A stretch of 43,883 nt of DNA from Bifidobacterium breve (GTDB lineage Bacteria; Actinomycetota; Acidimicrobiia; Acidimicrobiales; Acidimicrobilacustridaceae): the NCBI GenBank assembly GCA_945860545.1, contig CAMAQM010000015.1:1-43883 (forward strand), written 5' to 3'. Shown one piece after another: positions 23,415 to 31,925 of this stretch. Both the position numbers and the translations under genes were made by a program. Within the stretch, counting starts at the first letter, position 1. Every line of letters starts with the position of its first letter. The notes below the pieces were generated by a model. That model did not search any database. It was not told the DNA's origin and saw only the letters and a program-made list of their open reading frames with translations.

Positions 23415-25546
23415 AGTGCCACCGCCGCGTCATGACCGGATCGCACCGCTCCCTCGATGTACCCGACGCTGTGGGCGTCACCCACCACCACCGTGTCCAC
23501 TCCGAGCGCCCGAATCGCGTCGGCGAAACCCTCGTCACGCTCAACGCCGGAGGCGACCACCACGTCGTCACAGGCAACCACCACCGGTTCCTCCTCACCG
23601 GTGCGAACCCGCACCCCCGCGGTCACCAACTCGAGCACGTCGGTGTTTCGCATCAACCTGACCCCCGCATCACCGGCGTGACGCACCGACCGCCACCGTC
23701 TCGGCAACGCCATGGGCACCCCGAGGTGACAGCCGGGTTCGATCACGGTGACGTGACGTCCCCGATCGGCGAGGAACGTCGCCAGTTCGAGTCCCACCAG
23801 ACCTCCCCCGACGACCACGACGTTTCGGCCCAGTGGCAGCCAACGCCGCGACCACCGGCGCAGACGCGCCACCGAATCAACCAGGCCCGCTCGTCGGGCG
23901 ACACCCACAACCAGACGGGTACCGATCCCCGCACCGCTCCCCGCTTCGCCGGTGATGAGGGCACGCAGGTCATTCCCCGTGTGCACCGCGGGCGCCCCGG
24001 GGGTGTGCGGGTCGGCGACGATGCCGGCGTTGGTGCGGCGGGCACCGGTGGCCACCACCACCACGTCGGGTGCCAGACGGGCAACGGTGTTCGCATCGAG
24101 AGTGGTCCCGAGGTGCACGTCCACACCGAGCTCGTCGAGTTGGCCTGCGAGCCAGGTCACGAACGGTTCGTTGTCGGGTGTGGTGAGCGCCGAGAACCTC
24201 GCCGTGCCCCCGAGGTGCTGGGACGACTCGTACAGCGTCACGGTGTGGCCACGCATCGCCGCCACCCGGGCCGCCTCCATTCCGGCCGGTCCCCCACCGA
24301 TCACCACCACCCGCCGCGCCTCGCAAGCCGCGGCCAGATCGTGACGTTCACCCCGACCGAGTCGGGCGTTGACCGCACAGCACGGTGTGGCGTCGAAGAA
24401 GTTCTTCTCCACACACACGTAACAGTTGATGCACGGCCGCACCGCCGGCGCGCCACCGCTGCGGAGATGGTTCACAAGGTCAGGGTCGGCGAGCAGTTGG
24501 CGACCCATGGACACGAAGTCGCACTCCCCGGCGGTGAGCATGTCCTCGGCCGCCTCGGGAAGCAGGCGGCCCACCGCGACCACCGGGGTCCGGTGACCGG
24601 CGGACCGCAATGCCCGGGTGACCGTGGCCGCCGCCGACCGGTAGGCCGCCACCGTGTCGGGAAGCGGACCGGCGGTGAAATTGGCGAACGGGTCGTGGGC
24701 GTTGGCCGACACATGGATGGCGTCGGCACCCGCCGTGGCCAACAGCACCGCCACCTCGCCCGCCTCGTCGGCGGTAATCCCCCCGTCGGGACCGAACTCG
24801 TGGCCGTTGATGCGCACCAGCACCGGGTAGTCGGAACCCACCTCGTGGCGTACCGCACCAATGACCTCGCACGTCAGGCGGGCCCGGCCCTCAACCGACC
24901 CACCCCAGGTGTCGGTGCGACGGTTGTACCCCGGGGACAGGAACGTGGACAGCAGGTAGCCGTGGGCGGCGTGGATCTCAATGGCGTCGATTCCCGCGGC
25001 GACGACCCGTCGGGCCGCAGCGGCGAACGCCGCCACGACCTCGGCGAGATCCTCATCGGTGGCGGCCCGGTAGGTAGGCAGCTTTCCCCCGCTGGCGGTG
25101 GCGAGCGCCATCAGTTCGTCTGCGGTGCAGTCCCCGAGTGTGGACAGGTCCATGGGTGGCACCGGCACCGACGGCACCAACAGTTCGCGTCCCGCCGCCA
25201 TGTCGACGGTGGCCACCTTGCCGTGATGGCACAACTGCATCGCCACCCGGCCACCTTCGGCGTGGACCGCCTCTGCGAGAGCCGTCATGCCCGGGATGTG
25301 GCGGTCGTCGGAAAACCCAGGCTGGTGCAACGAAGCGGCCCCGATGGGCCACGACACCGCACCGGTGCCGGTGATCACGAGACCCACACCACCGCGTGCC
25401 CGCGCCGCGTAGTGGTCGATCTCCGCAGCGGTGAGCGACCCGTCGTCGCACAGGTTCATGTCCATCGCCGGCATCACCACCCGGTTCGGCAACGTCAACG
25501 AACCGATGGCGCCGGGCGCCAACAGGTGGCGGAACGATCCGCTCAC
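23411..25546 (-). CDS. 2,4-dienoyl-CoA reductase-like NADH:flavin oxidoreductase (OYE barrel + FeS + FAD)
   Basis: This 711-residue protein has the FadH/trimethylamine dehydrogenase architecture. An N-terminal FMN TIM barrel of the old yellow enzyme type (about 1-365) has LTLPNRVVMPAM, MQLCHHGK and EIHAAHGYLLSTFLSPGYNRRTD. A 4Fe-4S cysteine cluster CINCYVCV...CC follows (about 370-390), then two Rossmann folds: VVVIGGGPAGMEAARVA (about 415) and VVVVGGGLVGLELATFL (about 575). It probably reduces a C=C bond of an enoyl or dienoyl-CoA, or a dienone ring, using NAD(P)H. GTG at 25546 follows the crotonase stop by ten bases; an upstream start would overlap that gene heavily. The neighbouring crotonase and hydrolase suggest one short peripheral pathway. 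Confidence 0.92.
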   Translation of the reverse strand: MSGSFRHLLAPGAIGSLTLPNRVVMPAMDMNLCDDGSLTAAEIDHYAARARGGVGLVITGTGAVSWPIGAASLHQPGFSDDRHIPGMTALAEAVHAEGGRVAMQLCHHGKVATVDMAAGRELLVPSVPVPPMDLSTLGDCTADELMALATASGGKLPTYRAATDEDLAEVVAAFAAAARRVVAAGIDAIEIHAAHGYLLSTFLSPGYNRRTDTWGGSVEGRARLTCEVIGAVRHEVGSDYPVLVRINGHEFGPDGGITADEAGEVAVLLATAGADAIHVSANAHDPFANFTAGPLPDTVAAYRSAAATVTRALRSAGHRTPVVAVGRLLPEAAEDMLTAGECDFVSMGRQLLADPDLVNHLRSGGAPAVRPCINCYVCVEKNFFDATPCCAVNARLGRGERHDLAAACEARRVVVIGGGPAGMEAARVAAMRGHTVTLYESSQHLGGTARFSALTTPDNEPFVTWLAGQLDELGVDVHLGTTLDANTVARLAPDVVVVATGARRTNAGIVADPHTPGAPAVHTGNDLRALITGEAGSGAGIGTRLVVGVARRAGLVDSVARLRRWSRRWLPLGRNVVVVGGGLVGLELATFLADRGRHVTVIEPGCHLGVPMALPRRWRSVRHAGDAGVRLMRNTDVLELVTAGVRVRTGEEEPVVVACDDVVVASGVERDEGFADAIRALGVDTVVVGDAHSVGYIEGAVRSGHDAAVAL

Positions 25547-25556
25547 GACGGGGTGC

Positions 25557-26375
25557 TCACCATCCCTTGAACGCCACGTCCCGCCGTTCGACGAACGCCG
25601 CCACACCCTCGGCGAAATCCTCGGTGCGGCTGGCCAGCTCCTGGGCCCACGCCTCATCATCAAAGGCGCCGGAACGATCGGTGTCGAGCGAACGGTTCAC
25701 CAGCCACTTGGCCAACGAGATGGCCTTGGTCGGTCCGGCGGCGAGCCGGGTGGCGTAGTCGTCGACGCAGGCGTCGAACCCGTCGGCGGGCACACAACGG
25801 GTGATGAGCCCGATGCGTTCGGCGTCGGACGCGGAGAGGTCGTCGCCGAGGAACAACAGTTCCTTGGCCCGGGCCACACCCACCAGCCGGGGCAACAGCC
25901 ACGCCCCACCACCGTCAGGGGTGATACCCCGGCGGACGAACACCTCAATGAACCGGGCGTCGGCGGACGCCACGACGATGTCGCTGGCGAGTGCGAGATG
26001 CGCTCCGATGCCCGCCGCGGTGCCACCCACTGCGGCCACCACCGGCTTTTCACAGTCGAGCACCGCACTGATGAGACGCTGCGCCCCGGTTCGGATGGTG
26101 CGGGCAATGTCACCGACAGCCCGCTGGGGTGCACCGTCGGGACGTGGGGGTCCGGCCGGCTGGGCGGCACGCAGGTCGGCGCCGGTACAGAAATGTTTAC
26201 CGTTCGCACCGATCACCACCACCCGCACCGCAAGGTCCGCTGATGCCGTCGCCAACGTGTCGATCATCCGGTTGCGCATGTCGGGGGTGATGGCGTTTGC
26301 GGCGTCGGGGCGATTCAGGGTCAGACGCCCGACACCGGTGGCGTCCACCTCCCACAGCAGGTCGGAGTCGCTCAT
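25557..26375 (-). CDS. Enoyl-CoA hydratase/isomerase family protein (PaaG-like active site)
   Basis: This 272-residue crotonase has LTLNRPDAANAIT, KHFCTGADLR at the first oxyanion loop, GGTAAGIGAHLALASDIV at the second, and EVFVRRGITPDGGGAWLLPRLVG. The hydratase glutamates are replaced by His and Phe (aligned by eye), but an Asp in TPDGG matches the single acidic residue of PaaG-like isomerases. Double-bond isomerisation is therefore more likely than hydration. Its ATG overlaps the stop of the upstream D-aminoacylase-like gene (ATGA at 26375-26372). It is the second gene of the minus operon from operator E. Confidence 0.9.
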   Translation of the reverse strand: MSDSDLLWEVDATGVGRLTLNRPDAANAITPDMRNRMIDTLATASADLAVRVVVIGANGKHFCTGADLRAAQPAGPPRPDGAPQRAVGDIARTIRTGAQRLISAVLDCEKPVVAAVGGTAAGIGAHLALASDIVVASADARFIEVFVRRGITPDGGGAWLLPRLVGVARAKELLFLGDDLSASDAERIGLITRCVPADGFDACVDDYATRLAAGPTKAISLAKWLVNRSLDTDRSGAFDDEAWAQELASRTEDFAEGVAAFVERRDVAFKGW

Positions 26376-28093
26376 CGGGTCGTCACCGTGTCGGTGTGCA
26401 CACCGCTGCGCAGCACCACCCCGGGCGTGGCTCCGGTCAGTGCCCCGTCGGCGACGACGGCCACGCCGTTGACGAGTACCCGACGCACCCCGTGGCTCGC
26501 AGCGGTGAGGCGGGCGGACCCCCCGGGCAGGTCCGCCACGAGTTCCGCCTCCCCACTGGCCACCTCGTCGGGGTCGAACACCACCACGTCAGCCACCGAT
26601 CCCTCACGCAACACGCCGCGGTCCCGCAGACCGAACAGCGCCGCCGGTGACGAAGTCATGAGTCGCACGGCGTTCTCCACCGACGTCAATCGCCGCCCGT
26701 GCAGGCAGTCGCGTAGCCATGTCGTCGGGTACGGCGCCCCACACATCCGGTCGAGGTGCGCCCCGGCGTCACTCCCACCGATCATGGCCCGCGGGTCGTC
26801 CCACAGTTCCGCCCGCATCGCCCACGACGCGTCGTCGTCGTCGGGGGGGTTGGGCCACAGCACGGTGCGCAACCCGTCGGCGACACAGATGTCAACCAGC
26901 GCGTCGAAGGGGTCGACGCCCCGTTCGGCGGCGACGTCACCCACGATCCGCCCCTTCAGCCCGGCGTTGGCATCCGAGAACGTGTCCCCGATCCGGTAGG
27001 TGGCCCAGTCGGCGAGACGCAACAGCACGCCCGCTTCCGGCGAGGCGGCGCCCGCCGCCATGGCCCGGCGGACGTCGGGGTCGGCGAGCACCGCAACCCG
27101 TTCGTCCACGGGACGGTCAAGCACGTCACGCCACCCTGGCAGCAGCCACAACCCGCAGAAGTGCAGCAGGCTCATGTTCATCGGCACCTGCACCGGCATG
27201 GTGAGGGCCACCACCCGACCACCGAGCTCGGCCGCCCGGTCACTCGCCGCCAGCTGGCGGGGGATGCGCTGGGGGACCTTGGAGTCCACCGTCAGCACGT
27301 TCCAGTTCATGGGCCGGTCCGCTGCCGCACTCAGTCGGGCCAGAAGTTCGATCTCGTCGTCGGCGAACTGGTCGAGGCACCCCGGGACGATGCCTTCGAG
27401 CGTGGTGCCGTCGTGACGGCCCGTCTCGGCGCACAACGCCTCGAGTTCATCGGCGCTCGCCCACCGGCTCGCCACCGGTTTGCCCTCACCGTCGGTGTGC
27501 GACGTCGACCACGTGAACGAGAACCCCAGGCCACCCGCCTCGAGCGCCCGGGCAAGTTCGTCGCGGATGGCGTCGAGTTCGGCGGCGTCGGCCTCACGGG
27601 CGGTGGCGTCCGCGCCCATCACGTACCGCCGGATGGCGCAGTGACCCACCATGAACCCGGCGTTCACCCCCAGGTTCCCCTCGAGGCGGCCGAGATAGTC
27701 GGCAAACGTCTCCCACTCCCAGTCGATGCCGGTCTCGAGCGCCGGGAGCGGCATGCCCTCCACCTGGGCCATCATGCGCCGCAGGTAGTCGGCGTCGCCG
27801 GGCCGCAGCGGCGCAAGGGAGAACCCGCAGTTGCCGTTGACCACCGAGGTGACGCCGTGCAGCGTCGACGGTGACGCGGCGGGGTCCCACAACAGTTGGG
27901 CGTCGTAGTGGGTGTGGGGGTCGATGAACCCGGGGGTCACGTAACACCCGGAGGCGTCGGTGGTCACCGCAGCGTCCTCGGTCACCTCGCCCACGACCAC
28001 CACCCGACCGTCGCGGATGCCGACGTCGGCACGCACCCCGGGTGCACCGGTGCCGTCAATGACCGTTCCGCCGCGAATGACCTCGTCGAGCAT
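26372..28093 (-). CDS. N-acyl-D-amino-acid deacylase-like amidohydrolase
   Basis: This 573-residue metal-dependent hydrolase of the D-aminoacylase/dihydroorotase-like group has a small N-terminal beta domain (IRGGTVIDGTGAPGVRADVGI) and the metal motif GFIDPHTHYDAQLLWDP (about 55-71). GNCGFSLAPL, an internal GHCAIRRYVMG, IGGSDAGAHLDRMCG and a C-terminal beta domain with GSVADVVVFDPDEV follow. Relatives cleave N-acyl-D-amino acids, but many actinobacterial members have unknown substrates. I chose ATG at 28093 because GGGGAGG lies five bases upstream; an in-frame ATG at 28150, directly beside operator E, would add 19 residues. It is the first gene of a four-gene overlapped operon. Confidence 0.88.
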   Translation of the reverse strand: MLDEVIRGGTVIDGTGAPGVRADVGIRDGRVVVVGEVTEDAAVTTDASGCYVTPGFIDPHTHYDAQLLWDPAASPSTLHGVTSVVNGNCGFSLAPLRPGDADYLRRMMAQVEGMPLPALETGIDWEWETFADYLGRLEGNLGVNAGFMVGHCAIRRYVMGADATAREADAAELDAIRDELARALEAGGLGFSFTWSTSHTDGEGKPVASRWASADELEALCAETGRHDGTTLEGIVPGCLDQFADDEIELLARLSAAADRPMNWNVLTVDSKVPQRIPRQLAASDRAAELGGRVVALTMPVQVPMNMSLLHFCGLWLLPGWRDVLDRPVDERVAVLADPDVRRAMAAGAASPEAGVLLRLADWATYRIGDTFSDANAGLKGRIVGDVAAERGVDPFDALVDICVADGLRTVLWPNPPDDDDASWAMRAELWDDPRAMIGGSDAGAHLDRMCGAPYPTTWLRDCLHGRRLTSVENAVRLMTSSPAALFGLRDRGVLREGSVADVVVFDPDEVASGEAELVADLPGGSARLTAASHGVRRVLVNGVAVVADGALTGATPGVVLRSGVHTDTVTTR

Positions 28094-28153
28094 GTGGACC
28101 TCCCCACCCCCACCATCCGGCGTCCCAAACAACCGGATCCGGGGGTCCATGAA

Positions 28154-28170
28154 TCTGACGTGACGTCAGA
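28154..28170. promoter_or_regulatory. Operator site E (perfect palindrome)
   Basis: TCTGACGTGACGTCAGA is a perfect inverted repeat around a central G, with symmetry extending to 28152-28172. It lies between the divergent D-aminoacylase-like (-) and aldehyde dehydrogenase (+) genes. On the plus strand TAGCCT (28174-28179) begins four bases after the core, the same geometry as at site C. A second, unrelated perfect palindrome (CCGCCCCGGGGCGG, 28192-28205) lies in the plus-strand leader. Confidence 0.87.
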
Positions 28171-28263
28171 TTGTAGCCTGTGCCGTCAGGACCGCCCCGG
28201 GGCGGGCACGCCAGGACACACGCCGCGGCAACGACGCGGTCAGCGGGAGAGGACGTCGAGGTC

Positions 28264-29736
28264 ATGGACCCAGCAGACAAGCAGTACCGGCTACTCATCG
28301 GCGGCGAATGGGTCGAGGGCGAACTCGGATCGGTGGCGGTGGTCAACCCGGCAACCGAAGCGGTCGTCGGTCACGCCCCCGAAGCCAGCGTGGCCCAGTC
28401 CAACGCCGCAGCTGCCGCGGCACGCGCCGCGTTCGGGTCGTGGTCCCGCACCCCCGCAGCCGAGCGGGCACGTCTGCTCGGCGCCGTGGCGTCACGTCTC
28501 GCCGAGCGGGCCGAAGCGCTCGTGCCACTCATCATCGCCGAGACCGGGGCCACCGCTCAGGTGGGGTCGCGCATGCAGGTGCCGGTCGCCATCGAACGGT
28601 TCCAGCGCTACGCCGCCGCGGCGGCAAAGGATCTGTCCATTCCGCTGCCACCCCAGCCGGTGCGAGCCACGCCGCTCGCCCCCGGCGGGCTCATCGGCGC
28701 CCTCGCCCGACGTCAGCCGGTGGGACCCGTGGCCGCCATGTCGCCCTACAACTTCCCGCTGGTCAACATGGCCGGCAAGGTCGCCCCGGCGTTGGCGGTG
28801 GGGTGCACCGTGGTCATGAAACCCGCCGCCCAGGACCCCCTCGCCGTCATTGAACTCGCCGAGATCTTCGACGAGGTGGGGTTCCCCCCCGGGGTGGTGA
28901 ACCTGATCACCTCCGCCGACCCGGCACCCGCCGCCGCGCTGACCACCACCCCCGACATCGACATGGTGTCGTTCACCGGGTCCACCGGTGTGGGGCAGGC
29001 CATCTACGCAGCGGGCGCCACCACCATGAAACGCCTGCTCCTCGAACTCGGGGGCAAGGGGGCCGCCGTCGTGCTCGAAGACGCCGACCTCCCAGCGGCG
29101 GTCGGTGCGCTGGCGAGCACCTGGGGGTTCCATTCCGGCCAGATCTGCACCGCCCCCACCCGGGCAGTGGTGCACGCCAGTCGTCACGACGAACTCGTTG
29201 AGGCACTGCTCGGAGCGTCGGCACGACTCACCATTGGCGACCCGACCGACATGGCCACCGTGGTGGGACCGGTGATCTCCGCAACCCAGCGGGACCGCAT
29301 CGAGTCGTACATCGCCGCAGGTGAGGCCGAGGGTGCCACCGTGGCCCTCGACGGCCGGCGTCCCGCCGGTCTCGACACCGGGTTCTACGTCGGGCCGACC
29401 CTGTTGACCGGCTGTGAAGCGTCCATGTCACCGGTGCGCGAGGAAATCTTCGGGCCGGTCATCACCGTCGTGCCGTTCGAAGGCGACGACGACGTGGCCG
29501 CCGCCATTGCCAACAGCACCTCGTTCGGTCTCTACGACTACGTGTTCTCCGCCGACACGGCACGGGCGTTCGCCCTGTCGAACCAGTTGCGCAGCGGCAA
29601 CGTCGGGATCAACACTGCCCAACGCAACCACGAGACCCCCTTCGGCGGTTTCAAGATGAGTGGTGTGGGACGCGACGGCGGGGAGTTCGGCCTGCACGCC
29701 TACACCGAGATGCAGTCAGTGGTGTGGCCGGGATGA
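28264..29736 (+). CDS. Aldehyde dehydrogenase
   Basis: This 490-residue NAD(P)-dependent aldehyde dehydrogenase has YNFPLVNMAGKVAPALAVG in the cofactor domain, FTGSTGVGQ, the general-base Glu261 in LLELGGKG and the catalytic Cys295 in SGQICTAP. The C-terminal EEIFGPVITV and PFGGFKMSGVGRDGG follow. All key residues are present. It would oxidise an aldehyde to an acid, which a FadD ligase could then activate. ATG at 28264 follows GAGAGGACGTCGAGGTC. The gene is led by operator E and its stop overlaps the CaiB-like gene by four bases. Confidence 0.94.
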   Translation: MDPADKQYRLLIGGEWVEGELGSVAVVNPATEAVVGHAPEASVAQSNAAAAAARAAFGSWSRTPAAERARLLGAVASRLAERAEALVPLIIAETGATAQVGSRMQVPVAIERFQRYAAAAAKDLSIPLPPQPVRATPLAPGGLIGALARRQPVGPVAAMSPYNFPLVNMAGKVAPALAVGCTVVMKPAAQDPLAVIELAEIFDEVGFPPGVVNLITSADPAPAAALTTTPDIDMVSFTGSTGVGQAIYAAGATTMKRLLLELGGKGAAVVLEDADLPAAVGALASTWGFHSGQICTAPTRAVVHASRHDELVEALLGASARLTIGDPTDMATVVGPVISATQRDRIESYIAAGEAEGATVALDGRRPAGLDTGFYVGPTLLTGCEASMSPVREEIFGPVITVVPFEGDDDVAAAIANSTSFGLYDYVFSADTARAFALSNQLRSGNVGINTAQRNHETPFGGFKMSGVGRDGGEFGLHAYTEMQSVVWPG

Positions 29737-30983
29737 GCGGCTACCTCGAAGGCGTCCGGGTTCTCGACTGCTCCATCCTCGGACCCGGCGCGCTGGCCGG
29801 GTTCCTCGTCGATTTCGGCGCCGAGGTCATCAAGGTTGAACCGCCCGGTGGGGACTACGTGCGGGCCATGACGTGGCCCATCGTGCACGACACCGCCCCC
29901 GACGGGTCGGCCCGGTCGAACTCGCTGATGCACCTGCACCTCAACCGGGGCAAGAAGTCGGTGGTGGTGGACCTCAAGTCCGAGGAAGGCACCGCCGTGT
30001 TCGCCGACCTCGTTGCGTCGTGTGACGTGGTGGTCGAAGGGATGCGGCCCGGATTTTTGGACAAGCGCGGATTCACGTTTGAACGGCTGTGCGAACTGAA
30101 CCCGTCGGTGGTGGTGTGTTCCCTGTCGGGGTTCGGAGCGACGGGACCGTACCGGGACCTTCCCAGCCACGGCGTGGCCTACGACGCCTGGGCCGGTGGG
30201 GTGTTCCCCGAGACCGACGCCGAAGGGTTCGCCCGCATCCCCGACCGGGTCAACATCGGGATCACCGCCGGCCCGGCGTTCGCCGCCCTCGGCATCCTCG
30301 CTGCGCTGGTGCGGGCCCGCACCTCGGGTCGACCGGCCCGCATGGAGGTGGCCCAGAGTGACGCCGCCGCGTACTTCGACTGGTACCGCATCGAGACCGA
30401 ACGCGCCTACCAACGTCCCGAGTCGGAGGTGTCAGGCAACGCCAGTGACGACGGGGTGCGCCGCGCCGCGGGTCTCGGGGGGATGCGTGAAGGGGTGCGC
30501 TACCAGTTCTACGCCACCGCTGACGGGCACGTGTTGTTCATGGCGTCCGAGCAGATCTTTTGGAAACGGTTCTGTGAAGGGGTGGGTCGCACCGACCTGT
30601 TCGAGAAGTGGCCGGGGGCGAAAGTCGCCGATCACGCCCGGGCAAACACCGAACTGCAGGCCGAGTTGCGTGACATCTTCGCCGGCCGGACCAGTGCCGA
30701 GTGGATCGCGTTCGCCCACGAGCACGACACCACCATCGCCCCGGTGAACACCCCCGCAAGCCTGATCGACGACCCCCAGTTCGCCGACCGGTTCACCTGG
30801 GTCGGCGCCGAACAACTCGGAGCTGACCAGCTGCTCGTCCCCATCGTCGCCGACGGTGAACAGCCGACCGTCCCCACCCGGGCACCCGAGGTCGGTGAAC
30901 ACACCGACGAGGTGTTGCGGGACGTGTGCGGTTACGACGAGGCCCGCATTACGGCGCTACGCGAGACCGGCGCCGTCGGCTGA
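29733..30983 (+). CDS. CaiB/BaiF family (class III CoA-transferase or acyl-CoA racemase-like) protein
   Basis: This 416-residue family III protein has LEGVRVLDCSILGPGALAGFLVDFGAEVIKVEPP, NRGKKSVVVDLKSEEG, VVEGMRPGFLDKRGFTFERL and SLSGFGATGPYRD. Family members transfer CoA or epimerise 2-methylacyl-CoA esters. A His equivalent to the racemase His is visible in PSHGVAYDAWAGG. The Asp that is the racemase partner, or the transferase nucleophile, appears to be Gly in VNIGITAGPAF when aligned by eye. The exact reaction is therefore uncertain. It starts inside the stop of the aldehyde dehydrogenase gene (ATGA) and ends in a hairpin shared with the convergent LLM gene. Confidence 0.88.
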   Translation: MSGYLEGVRVLDCSILGPGALAGFLVDFGAEVIKVEPPGGDYVRAMTWPIVHDTAPDGSARSNSLMHLHLNRGKKSVVVDLKSEEGTAVFADLVASCDVVVEGMRPGFLDKRGFTFERLCELNPSVVVCSLSGFGATGPYRDLPSHGVAYDAWAGGVFPETDAEGFARIPDRVNIGITAGPAFAALGILAALVRARTSGRPARMEVAQSDAAAYFDWYRIETERAYQRPESEVSGNASDDGVRRAAGLGGMREGVRYQFYATADGHVLFMASEQIFWKRFCEGVGRTDLFEKWPGAKVADHARANTELQAELRDIFAGRTSAEWIAFAHEHDTTIAPVNTPASLIDDPQFADRFTWVGAEQLGADQLLVPIVADGEQPTVPTRAPEVGEHTDEVLRDVCGYDEARITALRETGAVG

Positions 30984-31004
30984 ACGGTTCCGCTCGCCGT
31001 TCAG
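30980..31004. terminator. Hairpin containing both convergent stop codons
   Basis: CTGAACGG (30980-30987) and CCGTTCAG (30997-31004) form a perfect 8-bp stem with a nine-base loop. The left arm contains the stop of the CaiB-like gene and the right arm the stop of the LLM gene on the other strand. The symmetrical placement suggests a bidirectional terminator; no U tract is present. Confidence 0.5.
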
Positions 31005-31906
31005 TGTTGGCAGCGGGCGAGGATCTCGGTGGCGAACCGTTCCACTGAGGGTCGGTACACCTCGACGTCGTCGACGATGCCGTTGCGCTGGTCGTCGGTG
31101 AGGTCGGGGTCCATCACCCATGGCAGACACAGCGTGTCGGTGATGCCGAGTTCCCGCTCCGCCCGTTCGAACAGTTCGGCGGTGGGGAGCTCGTAGAGCC
31201 CGCACACCACGGCGAACTCGTCGACGTCACGGTCGTGGGCGACGAGTTGGTCCCGCAACGCCCCCACGTGGGTGGCAGCCTCATCCCATCGGTAGGCGTT
31301 GCCGATCCAGCCGTCACACACCGCAGCGGCACGACGCAACGCCACCGGGGTGTGCCCACCGGAGTAGATGGGAACCATGCGGGTGGGGGCGGGTTCCATG
31401 GTCACTGCCGGCACGTCGTAGTACTCGCCGTGGAACTCGTTGAATCCTCCCGACCACAACGCCCGCAACGCCGGCACCATCTCGGTGAGGCGTTTGCCCC
31501 GGGTGGCGAAGTCCTGCCCCTGGAGTTCGAACTCCTCGCGCATCCACCCTGCACCCACACCGAACACCACCCGGTTGTCCGACAACACCGCGGCGGTGCC
31601 CACCTCCTTGGCCACCTGCAACAGGGGCCGGTGCGGAGCAACGTAGATGTTGGTGGCGAAGTGCAGACGGGTCGTCACCGACGACATCGCCCCGATCGCC
31701 ACCCACGGATCAGGCCATGCCGTCTCGGGTTCCCAGATGGGTCGACCGTCAGGATGCGGCGAATACGGGTAACGGCTCTCGAGCTGACGCGGGTACACGA
31801 GATGGTCGGAGACCATCAGCCCGTGGTACCCGTACTCGTCGAGCAGCCGGGCCAGCGGAACCAGCGCCCGGGGCTCCATGAACGCGGTGGCCACCCAGAA
31901 CCTCAT
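31001..31906 (-). CDS. LLM-class (F420-type) oxidoreductase
   Basis: This 301-residue luciferase-like protein starts MRFWVATAFMEP and has YHGLMVSDHLVYP, LHFATNIYVAPHRPLLQVAKEVGTAAVLSDNRV, FGVGAGWMREEFELQG and MVPIYSGGHTPVALRRAAAVCDGWIG. It is the typical LLM F420-dependent type, with unknown substrate. ATG at 31906 is preferred because a long upstream extension would overlap the SDR gene; the gap to that gene is 19 bases, so the two are probably co-transcribed from the region of operator F. Confidence 0.88.
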   Translation of the reverse strand: MRFWVATAFMEPRALVPLARLLDEYGYHGLMVSDHLVYPRQLESRYPYSPHPDGRPIWEPETAWPDPWVAIGAMSSVTTRLHFATNIYVAPHRPLLQVAKEVGTAAVLSDNRVVFGVGAGWMREEFELQGQDFATRGKRLTEMVPALRALWSGGFNEFHGEYYDVPAVTMEPAPTRMVPIYSGGHTPVALRRAAAVCDGWIGNAYRWDEAATHVGALRDQLVAHDRDVDEFAVVCGLYELPTAELFERAERELGITDTLCLPWVMDPDLTDDQRNGIVDDVEVYRPSVERFATEILARCQH

Positions 31907-31925
31907 GGCCGGATTCCTACCACGC

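Noticed and set aside
23432-25570. A 712-codon open frame on the plus strand opposite the flavoenzyme gene
   Set aside because: It is a GC-rich antisense shadow: its product is rich in His, Arg, Gly and Val with no domain, while the minus-strand frame encodes a complete three-domain enzyme.
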